Shown one piece after another: positions 36,637 through 45,071 of a stretch of 64,000 nt of DNA; the first letter of the stretch is position 1, and each line of letters starts with the position of its first letter. This stretch comes from Novipirellula caenicola (GTDB lineage: Bacteria > Planctomycetota > Planctomycetia > Pirellulales > Pirellulaceae), in assembly GCF_039545035.1 (NCBI RefSeq), contig NZ_BAABRO010000009.1, positions 186,001-250,000 on the forward strand, given 5' to 3'. Both the position numbers and the translations under genes were made by a program. The notes under the pieces were generated by a model. That model had not been told where the DNA came from and ran no database searches. It saw only the letters and a list, made by a program, of their open reading frames with translations.

Positions 36637-38544
36637 ATGTGTGGGATTACTGGGGCAGTTTGGCTGGACGCGAAGATGGCGGTCGATGCGTCGCTGCTGA
36701 ACAAGATGACCGACTCGATCGCGCATCGTGGTCCCGACGATTCACAGACGTGGATCGATACGGATCATCACGATGCCTATGGGAATCGAGTGGGCGTTGG
36801 GTTGGGGTTTCGCCGGCTGAGCATCATCGATCTCGAGGGGGCTCGCCAACCGATGGCCAACGAGGACGGCAGCGTCCGCATGGTGTTCAACGGCGAGATT
36901 TTCAATTTCAAAACGCTTCGCCGTCGGCTCGAAGGAACCGGGCACACCTTTGCCACGCACGGCGATGGCGAGCCGGTGCTGCATCTGTACGAGGATGTCG
37001 GAACCGATTGTTTTTCGCAGCTCAATGGCATGTTTGCGATCGCAATTTGGGATGCCAAGCGGAATCGACTGGTGCTGGCTCGCGACCGGATCGGGCAAAA
37101 ACCGCTGTACTATGCACTGAAAAACAATCGGCTGGTTTTCGGCAGCGAACTGAAGTGCTTGGTGGCGGCCGGAGGCGTCTGCGACGAGATTGACCCCGCG
37201 GCGATCGACGAATTTTTGACCTACCAATACATCCCGCCGCCGGGCACGATTTGGAAGGGTGTGCGAAAGTTGCCGCCAGGTCATTTTGCGGTGTTTGAAA
37301 ATGGCCAAGTTCGTGTCGAGCGATATTGGAACTATGACCCGTCGATCGAAATCCCGATTTCACACGCCGACGCCTGCGATCGATTGCGAGAATTGTTGAC
37401 TGATTCGGTCCGTTTGCGGATGCAAAGCGATGTGCCGCTTGGAGCCTTTTTGTCCGGCGGTATCGATTCATCGTTGATCACCGCGATCGCTCAATCGCTT
37501 TCGGATCAGCCGATCAAAACGTTTAGCATCGGATTCCCGGTCGCGGATTTTGACGAAACCGCCTACGCCGCCCAAGTCGCCAAGCATCTCGGGACCGATC
37601 ATCAACGGTTCGAAGTGACACCGCACGGCGTTGACGTGATCGACAAGTTGGTCTGGCACTACGACGAACCGTTTGGCGATTCGTCGGCGGTTCCAACATG
37701 GTATTTGTCCGAATTGACACGCAAACAGGTGACGGTGGCGTTGTCGGGCGACGGCGGTGACGAACTGTTTGCCGGTTACGAGCGATATCGTGCGTTATGG
37801 CTCAGCAGTAAACTGCAGAAGATGTTCCCGCTGCATCAAGTGCCGGGGATCGGTTTGGTCCAACGGTTGCCGGATTCCGAGAAACGTCGGTCGGTGGTGC
37901 GGCGGGCCAAGCGGTTTCTCGAGGCGCTTGGGCAACCGACGGCGCGGCGTTATTTGAATTGGCTGCAGATTTTTCCTGAATCGCTCCGCGCGTCGTTGTA
38001 CAGCGACGATTTTGTTGAGCGTTTGCCGGGTGACGATCCGTTTGAGTTTCTCGATGCCGCCTGGGATCGATCCAAGGGACGCGATGTTGTTTCGCGGGCT
38101 TCGGCAAGCGACGTGCTGACCTACCTGCCATGCGATTTGTGTACCAAGGTCGACATCGCATCGATGGGCAATGCCTTGGAAGTGCGTCAGCCGTTATTGG
38201 ATTACCGCGTGGTTGAATTTGCTGCGACGCTGCCGGTGCGATATAAATTTCGGGGTGGTCGAGGCAAGTTGATTTTGCAGGACACGTTTGGTTCGATGAT
38301 TCCTTCGTCGATTTTCACGCGGAAAAAGATGGGGTTTGGGATTCCGATCGCGAACTGGTTTCGCGATGAACTAAAGCCGATGGTTCATGAAACGCTGTTG
38401 GCCGAGGATGCGAAGATTCAGCCGTTTTTGCGTCGGGATCGCGTTGCCGAACTGGTGCGATCTCACGAGCAAAACGAGCAGAATCACGGCTATCGGTTGT
38501 GGAATTTGTTGATCCTTGAAAAGTGGCTGCGGCGTTGGACCTAA
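36637..38544 (+). CDS. asnB: Asparagine synthase (glutamine-hydrolysing)
   Basis: This 635-residue protein starts MCGITGAVW, where Cys2 is the N-terminal nucleophile of the glutaminase domain; RRLSIIDLEGARQPM and VFNGEIFNF complete that domain. The synthetase domain has the ATP pyrophosphatase loop LSGGIDSSLI near residues 271-280 and the SGDGGDELFAGYERY motif. It makes asparagine from aspartate, glutamine and ATP in the cytosol. Homologues in polysaccharide or peptide loci instead amidate other carboxylates. It is followed, on the same strand, by ATP-grasp, alpha-E and transglutaminase genes, so a role in that cluster is possible. The N-terminal Met must be removed for activity. Confidence 0.94.
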   Translation: MCGITGAVWLDAKMAVDASLLNKMTDSIAHRGPDDSQTWIDTDHHDAYGNRVGVGLGFRRLSIIDLEGARQPMANEDGSVRMVFNGEIFNFKTLRRRLEGTGHTFATHGDGEPVLHLYEDVGTDCFSQLNGMFAIAIWDAKRNRLVLARDRIGQKPLYYALKNNRLVFGSELKCLVAAGGVCDEIDPAAIDEFLTYQYIPPPGTIWKGVRKLPPGHFAVFENGQVRVERYWNYDPSIEIPISHADACDRLRELLTDSVRLRMQSDVPLGAFLSGGIDSSLITAIAQSLSDQPIKTFSIGFPVADFDETAYAAQVAKHLGTDHQRFEVTPHGVDVIDKLVWHYDEPFGDSSAVPTWYLSELTRKQVTVALSGDGGDELFAGYERYRALWLSSKLQKMFPLHQVPGIGLVQRLPDSEKRRSVVRRAKRFLEALGQPTARRYLNWLQIFPESLRASLYSDDFVERLPGDDPFEFLDAAWDRSKGRDVVSRASASDVLTYLPCDLCTKVDIASMGNALEVRQPLLDYRVVEFAATLPVRYKFRGGRGKLILQDTFGSMIPSSIFTRKKMGFGIPIANWFRDELKPMVHETLLAEDAKIQPFLRRDRVAELVRSHEQNEQNHGYRLWNLLILEKWLRRWT

Positions 38545-38677
38545 CCGCCGAGGTTCGGCGTATCCACCGTAGCCTGCCGTAAAGGGGGCTTCTACGGCAT
38601 GATGCGACTGCGTTGCAATCGAAATCGGCAACGGTGACTATCATCTCGGAGTATTCGCTATAGAATCATGAGAACCA

Positions 38678-38700
38678 GAATGGCGGAACTGGTAAGATGC
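38678..38700 (+). other. Fragment resembling the 5' part of a tRNA-Leu
   Basis: AATGGCGGAACTGGTA matches the acceptor-to-D-arm region of bacterial leucine tRNAs. No anticodon arm, T-arm or 3' half follows, so it is not a functional tRNA. It may be a remnant of integration or a chance match. Confidence 0.3.
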
Positions 38701-38774
38701 GGATTCAATGAGTGCGTCGATCATGGATCGGACTGACACTAGAGCTCCCTCTTCAGGAAACCGTTGCTTTTCAA

Positions 38775-40289
38775 ATGGCCTCACAATCTCAAAGCCAGAC
38801 TCAGTCGATCGCCTCACCCAAGTTGTCGGGATATCAAACCGACGGATTTTTTGACGAATTAGTCGACGAAAAAACGGTCGCCCGGCCGGACGCGGAACTG
38901 TTGATTGATCGGATCAACAAGTTGCCCGCCGAAGAATTGTTGCGTCGTCAAAAGGCGATCGAACGCGCCCTCTATCAGATGGGAATCACGTTTACCGTCT
39001 ACAGCGATGCGGCAGGGACGGAAAAGATCATGCCCTTTGATATCGTGCCGCGGATCGTCTCGACGATGCTGTGGCATCATATTGAAGCGGGGCTGAAACA
39101 GCGCATCAAAGCGTTGAATCTATTTCTCGGCGATATCTATAACGAGCAGCAGATCGTCAAGGACGGTGTGATCCCGAGCGACTTGATCGAATCGGCATCG
39201 ACGTTCTTGCCGCAATGTGTTGGATTGAAGCCGCCTCGCAATGTTTGGTGTCACGTCACCGGGACCGACCTTGTCCGTGACAACACCGGCGCGGTTTATG
39301 TGCTCGAAGACAATCTGCGGTGTCCCTCGGGCGTTTCCTACGTGTTGCAAAATCGGCACGTGATGAAAAAGAACTTTCCCCAAGTGTTCAGCGCTTCGCG
39401 AGTCCGTCCGGTACGTGACTATCCGGCTCGCCTGTATCAGATGTTGCGAGGCATGGCACGCGAGGACATCAATGATCCGACCGTGGCCGTGTTGACGCCC
39501 GGTGTGTTCAACAGCGCCTATTACGAACACTCGTACTTGGCCCAACAAATGGGGGTCGAGCTTGTCGAAGGCCGCGACTTGGTGGTGGAAAAAGACGTGG
39601 TTTATATGCGGACCACCGACGGGCTGCAGCGAGTCGATGTATTGTACCGACGTGTCGACGACATCTTTCTTGATCCCGAAGTGTTCCGCCCCGATTCGAT
39701 GCTCGGTGTGAAGGGGTTGATGAGCGCTTATCGAGCTGGCAACGTGGCTTTGGCTAACGCGCCGGGGACGGGGATTGCCGACGATAAAGTCGTCTACGCC
39801 TTTGTCCCCGATATGATTCGCTACTACCTAAACGAAGAAGCCATTCTGGCCAATGTGCCAACCTATGTCTGCTCGCGAGCCGAGGACCGCAAGTACGTGC
39901 TTGCTCATTTGGATGAACTGGTGGTCAAAGCGGCCAACGAATCGGGAGGTTATGGGATTTTGATCGGGCCTCATGCGACTCAGAAAGAGCGAGCGGAGTT
40001 TGCTGAGAAAATTAGCGAAAACCCACGCAACTTCGTTGCCCAGCCGACATTGCAGTTGTCTCGAATGCCCACGCTTGCCGATGGCAAGATGGAGGGGCGG
40101 CATGTCGATTTGCGTCCCTACATCCTGTGCAATAGCGAAGATGACGTGTGGGTGATGCCCGGTGGATTGACCCGTGTGGCCTTGCGGAAAGGGTCGCTGG
40201 TGGTGAATTCATCTCAAGGCGGCGGCAGCAAAGACACCTGGGTTGTCGCCGATCCGGGGCAATCCGTTGCCATTGATGAACTCAGTTAG
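38775..40289 (+). CDS. Circularly permuted ATP-grasp protein (DUF404/DUF407)
   Basis: I chose the ATG at 38775 (MASQSQSQTQSIASPKLSGY), giving 504 residues, because the family begins near YDELVD; the frame is open from 38712. Family hallmarks are YVLEDNLRCPSGVSYVLQNR, AVLTPGVFNSAYYEHSYLAQ, VEGRDLVV and VVKAANESGGYGILIGP, with the ATP- and metal-binding EDN and GGYG motifs intact. ATP-grasp enzymes ligate a carboxylate to an amine via an acyl phosphate. The family nearly always neighbours alpha-E and transglutaminase genes, as here, and has been predicted to synthesise or attach a peptide-like product that remains unidentified. Confidence 0.9.
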   Translation: MASQSQSQTQSIASPKLSGYQTDGFFDELVDEKTVARPDAELLIDRINKLPAEELLRRQKAIERALYQMGITFTVYSDAAGTEKIMPFDIVPRIVSTMLWHHIEAGLKQRIKALNLFLGDIYNEQQIVKDGVIPSDLIESASTFLPQCVGLKPPRNVWCHVTGTDLVRDNTGAVYVLEDNLRCPSGVSYVLQNRHVMKKNFPQVFSASRVRPVRDYPARLYQMLRGMAREDINDPTVAVLTPGVFNSAYYEHSYLAQQMGVELVEGRDLVVEKDVVYMRTTDGLQRVDVLYRRVDDIFLDPEVFRPDSMLGVKGLMSAYRAGNVALANAPGTGIADDKVVYAFVPDMIRYYLNEEAILANVPTYVCSRAEDRKYVLAHLDELVVKAANESGGYGILIGPHATQKERAEFAEKISENPRNFVAQPTLQLSRMPTLADGKMEGRHVDLRPYILCNSEDDVWVMPGGLTRVALRKGSLVVNSSQGGGSKDTWVVADPGQSVAIDELS

Positions 40290-40419
40290 CAACCGTCCTG
40301 TTGTTTCTCGCCGTTTCGTCTCGCAATAACGAGCCGAGGCCTGTTTTTTGACGACTCACTCGATAAACCTGCTCCGTCGTCCTTCATTCAACTTCCATTT
40401 CTTCTAACACAATACTCCC

Positions 40420-41370
40420 ATGCTTTCTCGTGTTGCTGAATCAATCTATTGGATGAGCCGTCAAGTTGAACGAGCGGAGAATCTTGCCCGGTTTTTAGAG
40501 ATCACGCTGGGGATCGTGCTGGATCAACCCGAAAATTTGGTGGATCCATGGGAACCGCTTGTTCAGGTCACCGGCGACAATGAATGGTTCGCAAAGAAGT
40601 ATGGCGAGGCCAACGCACAAAACGTGGTTCAGTTTCTCGCGTTTGATACCGAATACCACAGTTCGATGTTGACGTCGCTGCGGTGTGCTCGCGAAAACGC
40701 CAAAAGTGTTCGCGAGGGATTGTCGTCCGAAGCGTTTTTGCAGATCAACGAGTTCTATCACTTTGTGAACGATTCGGTCGCCGAAACGATTACCGATCCG
40801 ACGGCCGAGTTCTTTGACATTGTGCGGCAGCATGCGTTGTTTTGGTCGGGCGTGCTCGACAGCACGATGGCTCACGACACCGGATGGCATTTCGCAAACC
40901 TCGGCCGGCTGATCGAACGGGCTGACAAAACGTCACGAATCTTGGACGTCAAGTACTTTAATCTGCTGCCTCGCGTCGATGACGTGGGCACCGCGGTGGA
41001 TGATTTGCAGTGGTCGGCGTTGTTATTGGCGATCAGCGGATTTGAAACCTATCGCCGCGAACATCATTTGATGGACATCGAGAAAGTGGTCCACTTTTTC
41101 TTGTTCCATCGCACCTTTCCCCGATCGATTTTGTCGTGTGTCGCAGGGGCCGATGCCTCTTTGGACGCGATTGAAGAGGTGTCGAAGTCGGGGTCGGCGG
41201 GCGCGGCAAAGAAGCAGATGGCGGCATTGCGACATCGCATGTCCTCGACCAATGTCAAAGAGGTGTTGGCTGGGGGGATGCATCAGTTCATTGACAATTT
41301 GCAGCAAGAGCTAAACCAAATTGGTAGCTCGCTGAACCATGACTATTTCAATATATCGACGACTACATGA
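40420..41370 (+). CDS. Alpha-E domain protein (DUF403)
   Basis: A 316-residue all-helical protein. It opens with the hallmark LSRVAESIYWMSRQVERAEN, and a second signature, FANLGRLIERADKTSRILD, lies near residues 162-180. These acidic and basic helix faces define the alpha-E family, whose biochemical role is unknown. It is always found with circularly permuted ATP-grasp and transglutaminase-like proteins, sometimes fused to them. Here its stop overlaps the start of the transglutaminase gene (ATGA), so the two are translationally coupled. Confidence 0.92.
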   Translation: MLSRVAESIYWMSRQVERAENLARFLEITLGIVLDQPENLVDPWEPLVQVTGDNEWFAKKYGEANAQNVVQFLAFDTEYHSSMLTSLRCARENAKSVREGLSSEAFLQINEFYHFVNDSVAETITDPTAEFFDIVRQHALFWSGVLDSTMAHDTGWHFANLGRLIERADKTSRILDVKYFNLLPRVDDVGTAVDDLQWSALLLAISGFETYRREHHLMDIEKVVHFFLFHRTFPRSILSCVAGADASLDAIEEVSKSGSAGAAKKQMAALRHRMSSTNVKEVLAGGMHQFIDNLQQELNQIGSSLNHDYFNISTTT

Positions 41371-44300
41371 CCATTCGTGTCGCGCTGCACCACCAAACGC
41401 GTTACCTGTATTCGCGTGCGATCCATTTGGGGCCTCAGTTGGTTCGGCTTCGCCCGGCGTATCATGGGCGGACCAAGATTGATGCGTACAACCTAAAAGT
41501 CGAGCCCAAGGATCACTTTGTCAATTGGCAGCAAGATCCGTTTGCCAATCCGATTGCCCGCTTTGTCTTTCAAAAGCCGACCAAAGAGCTTTGTGTCACG
41601 GTCGATTTGACCGCGGACATGACGGTGATCAATCCGTTCGACTTCTTTGTCGAATCGTATGCGGAAAATTGGCCATTTGATTACGATGCCGACGTCAAAC
41701 ATCAACTCGCACCCTACCTGACAAAACCAGTCGGGACGAAGAAATTTGACGAGTGGATCGCATCGCTGCCCAAGGCGACGACGTCCATCAACGATTTTTT
41801 AGTCGAAATCAATCGTTTGACCCAGCAGCGAATCAAATACTTGCTGCGAATGGAACCCGGCGTTCAAACGCCCGAGCAAACGCTGGATTTGGGCAGCGGT
41901 TCGTGCCGTGATTCGGCTTGGTTGTTGGTCGAAACGTTTCGCCAACTAGGGTTGGCTGCGAGATTTGTTTCAGGCTACTTGATCCAATTGGTTGCCGACG
42001 AAAAACCGCTCGAAGGCCCGGAGGGGCCGGTCGCCGATTTTTGTGATCTGCATGCATGGACCGAAGTCTTTCTGCCCGGTGCGGGCTGGGTCGGGCTTGA
42101 TCCCACCAGCGGTCTGTTTGCGGGCGAAGGCCACATTCCGCTTGCCTGTACACCGTCCTACACCGGTGCCGCGCCGATCACGGGCGGTCACGAAGCGTGT
42201 GATGTCGAGTTTGAACATCGGATGACCGTGACGCGGATCTACGAAGATCCTCGCGTCACCAAGCCTTACTCGGAAAAACAGTGGTCCGAGATTCTGCGAA
42301 GCGGTCAACAGATCGACGAGCGTCTGCGAAAACACGATGTGCGGTTGACGATGGGAGGCGAGCCGACGTTCGTTTCCATCGACAATATGGAAGATCCTCA
42401 GTGGAATACCGACGCGGTCGGTGAAGAGAAGCGGGTGCTCAGCAACGTGTTGTTGTTGCGGCTTCGCGATCAGTTTGCACCGGGCGGTTTGTTGCATTAT
42501 GGCCAGGGCAAGTGGTACCCCGGCGAATCGCTGCCGCGTTGGGCATTGACGTGCATGTGGCGTCGCGATGGGCAACCGGTCTGGAATGATCCGCAATACA
42601 TTGCCGACGAAGGCAAGGATTATGGATTGACCGCCGACGACGCCAATCGATTCGTACAAAGTTTGGCGTCCGAGTTAGGGATCAACGCCAAGATGTCGTT
42701 CCCGGTTTACGAAGACGTCTTTCACTATCTGTGGCGAGAAAATCGTTTGCCGGTGGATGTCGATCCGACCGACCCGAAATTGGACGATCCCAACGAACGC
42801 GCGATGATGATGCGTACGTTTACTCAGGGGCTCAGCAAGCCGGTGGGATGTGTTTTGCCGCTGCGTCGGGCGTGGTGGCAAGCCAAGCCGGGATGGATCA
42901 GTGGTCGATGGCCGGTTCGCGCCGAAAAAATGTATTTGATTCCAGGTGATTCGCCGATCGGGCTGCGTTTGCCGCTTGAATCGCTGCCCAGTGGCACAAG
43001 TTCCAGTGCCGTGTTTCATACGACGCCTGCGGATCCGTTCGCGGCCCATCCTCCGCTGCCGCCGTTAGGGAAAGGCAACGAATCGGTCATTCTTGGCGGT
43101 GAAGAATTGGCGACGCTTCCGGTCAATGAGCAGACGCTCGACGAAGAGGATCCCGATGATTTACCGACCAGCGACGATGTGATTAGCACGGCGCTCTGTG
43201 TCGAGTGTCGCTTTGGGCGACTGCACGTCTTTATGCCTCCGACGCAGCGACTCGAAGATTACCTCGACCTGGTCTCGGCCATCGAGCAGACTTGCGTGAA
43301 GCTGGATGTTCCTGTGATCCTAGAAGGTTATCTGCCACCGCCGGATGACCGAATTGAGTATTTCAAGGTCACGCCGGATCCGGGGGTGATCGAGATCAAC
43401 ACCCAGCCGACTGAATCTTGGGACTCGTTGGTGCATCTCACCGAGACGCTCTACGAGGAAGCGAAACAGAGTCGACTTGGCGCCGAAAAATTTGACCTCG
43501 ATGGTCGGCACACCGGCACCGGGGGTGGAAGCCACATCGTGCTTGGCGGATCGACACCGTCGGACAGTCCTTTCATTCGGCGACCGGATTTGTTAGCCAG
43601 CATGATCCGGTTTTGGAACAACCATCCTGCACTTTCGTATTTGTTTAGCAGTCGTTTTATCGGGCCGACCAGCCAAGCGCCGCGGATGGACGAAGCCCGT
43701 GTCGATGCGGTCTATGAAATGGAGATCGCACTGAGTCAACTCGATACGCTTGGCCCGAATCAACCACCATGGTTGGTCGATCGTTTGTTTCGTGATTTGT
43801 TGGTTGATTTGACCGGCAATACCCATCGCACCGAAATTTGCATCGACAAACTTTATTCGCCGGATTCATCGACCGGCCGTCTCGGGCTTGTCGAGCTACG
43901 TGGTTTCGAGATGCCGCCAAATCCGCGGATGAATCTCGCTCAACAGTTGCTGATTCGGTCGGCGATCGCAGTGTTCTGGGAGAAACCGTATCAAGAGCCG
44001 ATGTCGCGTTGGCAAACCACGCTGTACGATCGCTTCATGTTGCCTCATTTCGTTTGGCAAGACCTTGGTGATTTGATCGATGATCTGAATCGTCGAGGGG
44101 CGACATTGCGTGCGGAATGGTTCGCACCGCAACACGAATTCCGCTTTCCAAAAATTGGCGAAGTCACTCACCAAGATGTCCAAATGAGACTGCGAAGTGG
44201 GATCGAGCCCTGGTATGTGATGGGCGAAGAACCGGGATCGGGTGGGACGGCTCGGTATGTCGATTCGTCACTCGAGCGGCTCGAGATTCTTGTCGACGGC

Positions 44301-44702
44301 ATGGACTCGACTCGCTATGCAGTTCTGTGTAACCAAGTGCGAGTGCCAATGCATCCGACTGGGGTTCAGAATCAATATGTTGCCGGCGTCAAGTATCGCG
44401 CATGGCAGCCGCCTCGGTGTTTGCATCCGACGATAGGTATCCATACCCCGCTGCAGTTCGACATCGTTGATCTTCGCAATCGGCAATCGATTGGCGGGTG
44501 CCGTTATCACGCGGTGCATCCGGCAGGACGCAGCCACGAAAAGTTTCCGATCAATGCGAGCGAAGCGGAATCACGACGGGCCGCTCAGTTTGAACGATCA
44601 ACCCTCAGTGGCAAAAAGTTTGATATTGCCGATCTCCCTCCGTTGGCAAATCGATGCGAATATCCCATCACGCTCGATTTGCGAAGGCATGTTCGGGCTT
44701 GA
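41367..44702 (+). CDS. Transglutaminase-like protein fused to DUF2126
   Basis: A 1111-residue cytosolic protein. Residues ~1-290 are a bacterial transglutaminase-like N-terminal domain plus TGc core. The catalytic triad is visible: Cys in GSGSCRDSAWLLVETFRQLG, His in FCDLHAWTEVFLPGAGW and Asp in VGLDPTSG. The remainder is DUF2126, with GRHTGTGGGSHIVLGG, VELRGFEMPPNPRMNLAQQL and RLTMGGEPTF. DUF2126 has been proposed to be an amidoligase-type (glutamine-synthetase-like) domain, which would put amide making and breaking in one chain. There is no export signal. It is in an operon with the alpha-E gene and is followed 369 bp later by the second ATP-grasp gene. Confidence 0.92.
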   Translation: MTIRVALHHQTRYLYSRAIHLGPQLVRLRPAYHGRTKIDAYNLKVEPKDHFVNWQQDPFANPIARFVFQKPTKELCVTVDLTADMTVINPFDFFVESYAENWPFDYDADVKHQLAPYLTKPVGTKKFDEWIASLPKATTSINDFLVEINRLTQQRIKYLLRMEPGVQTPEQTLDLGSGSCRDSAWLLVETFRQLGLAARFVSGYLIQLVADEKPLEGPEGPVADFCDLHAWTEVFLPGAGWVGLDPTSGLFAGEGHIPLACTPSYTGAAPITGGHEACDVEFEHRMTVTRIYEDPRVTKPYSEKQWSEILRSGQQIDERLRKHDVRLTMGGEPTFVSIDNMEDPQWNTDAVGEEKRVLSNVLLLRLRDQFAPGGLLHYGQGKWYPGESLPRWALTCMWRRDGQPVWNDPQYIADEGKDYGLTADDANRFVQSLASELGINAKMSFPVYEDVFHYLWRENRLPVDVDPTDPKLDDPNERAMMMRTFTQGLSKPVGCVLPLRRAWWQAKPGWISGRWPVRAEKMYLIPGDSPIGLRLPLESLPSGTSSSAVFHTTPADPFAAHPPLPPLGKGNESVILGGEELATLPVNEQTLDEEDPDDLPTSDDVISTALCVECRFGRLHVFMPPTQRLEDYLDLVSAIEQTCVKLDVPVILEGYLPPPDDRIEYFKVTPDPGVIEINTQPTESWDSLVHLTETLYEEAKQSRLGAEKFDLDGRHTGTGGGSHIVLGGSTPSDSPFIRRPDLLASMIRFWNNHPALSYLFSSRFIGPTSQAPRMDEARVDAVYEMEIALSQLDTLGPNQPPWLVDRLFRDLLVDLTGNTHRTEICIDKLYSPDSSTGRLGLVELRGFEMPPNPRMNLAQQLLIRSAIAVFWEKPYQEPMSRWQTTLYDRFMLPHFVWQDLGDLIDDLNRRGATLRAEWFAPQHEFRFPKIGEVTHQDVQMRLRSGIEPWYVMGEEPGSGGTARYVDSSLERLEILVDGMDSTRYAVLCNQVRVPMHPTGVQNQYVAGVKYRAWQPPRCLHPTIGIHTPLQFDIVDLRNRQSIGGCRYHAVHPAGRSHEKFPINASEAESRRAAQFERSTLSGKKFDIADLPPLANRCEYPITLDLRRHVRA

Positions 44703-44841
44703 GTAAACCCGCACAGATTGCCTAATTGCCAAAGGCGGCAGGGGGAATGCGGAAATGAACGATTCGCGTCCCACGCATGCGAACAACCATTCCCACGTCA
44801 TAGCCGAGCCACGGCAAACCCGACTTTCCCAATGCGGCGGT

Positions 44842-44868
44842 CTAACCTATTGCTTTGCAACAGGTTAG
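44842..44868 (+). terminator. Stem-loop in the gap after the DUF2126 gene
   Basis: CTAACCT (44842-44848) pairs with AGGTTAG (44862-44868), and TTGC pairs with GCAA around a TTT loop, with one A-C mismatch. GTGGGTTTATTT follows. It lies 140 bp after the stop; the rest of this gap shows no gene. Confidence 0.45.
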
Positions 44869-45071
44869 GTGGGTTTATTTAAACGGCACGCCGAACGGCT
44901 CTGTGGCGGGGAAAGCAAGAAAAGCTGGTGGATTTGAGCAAGTCGGGATTGCGGATCAACCGAATGACGACAGGCATCGCTTGATATAGACTGTGGCGAC
45001 TGAGCGGCGATTCGCGTTTCGCAAGAAAGGCTCGCGTCGCTGGATATTTCTTGCTCCCTACTGCGAGTCTG

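Noticed and set aside
38678-38760. Functional tRNA-Leu gene
   Set aside because: No anticodon stem, variable arm, T-arm or complementary acceptor end follows the 5' match.
41970-42659. Long minus-strand open frame inside the transglutaminase-DUF2126 gene
   Set aside because: It is antisense to a protein with clear catalytic motifs, has no recognisable similarity, and is a by-product of GC-rich codon structure.
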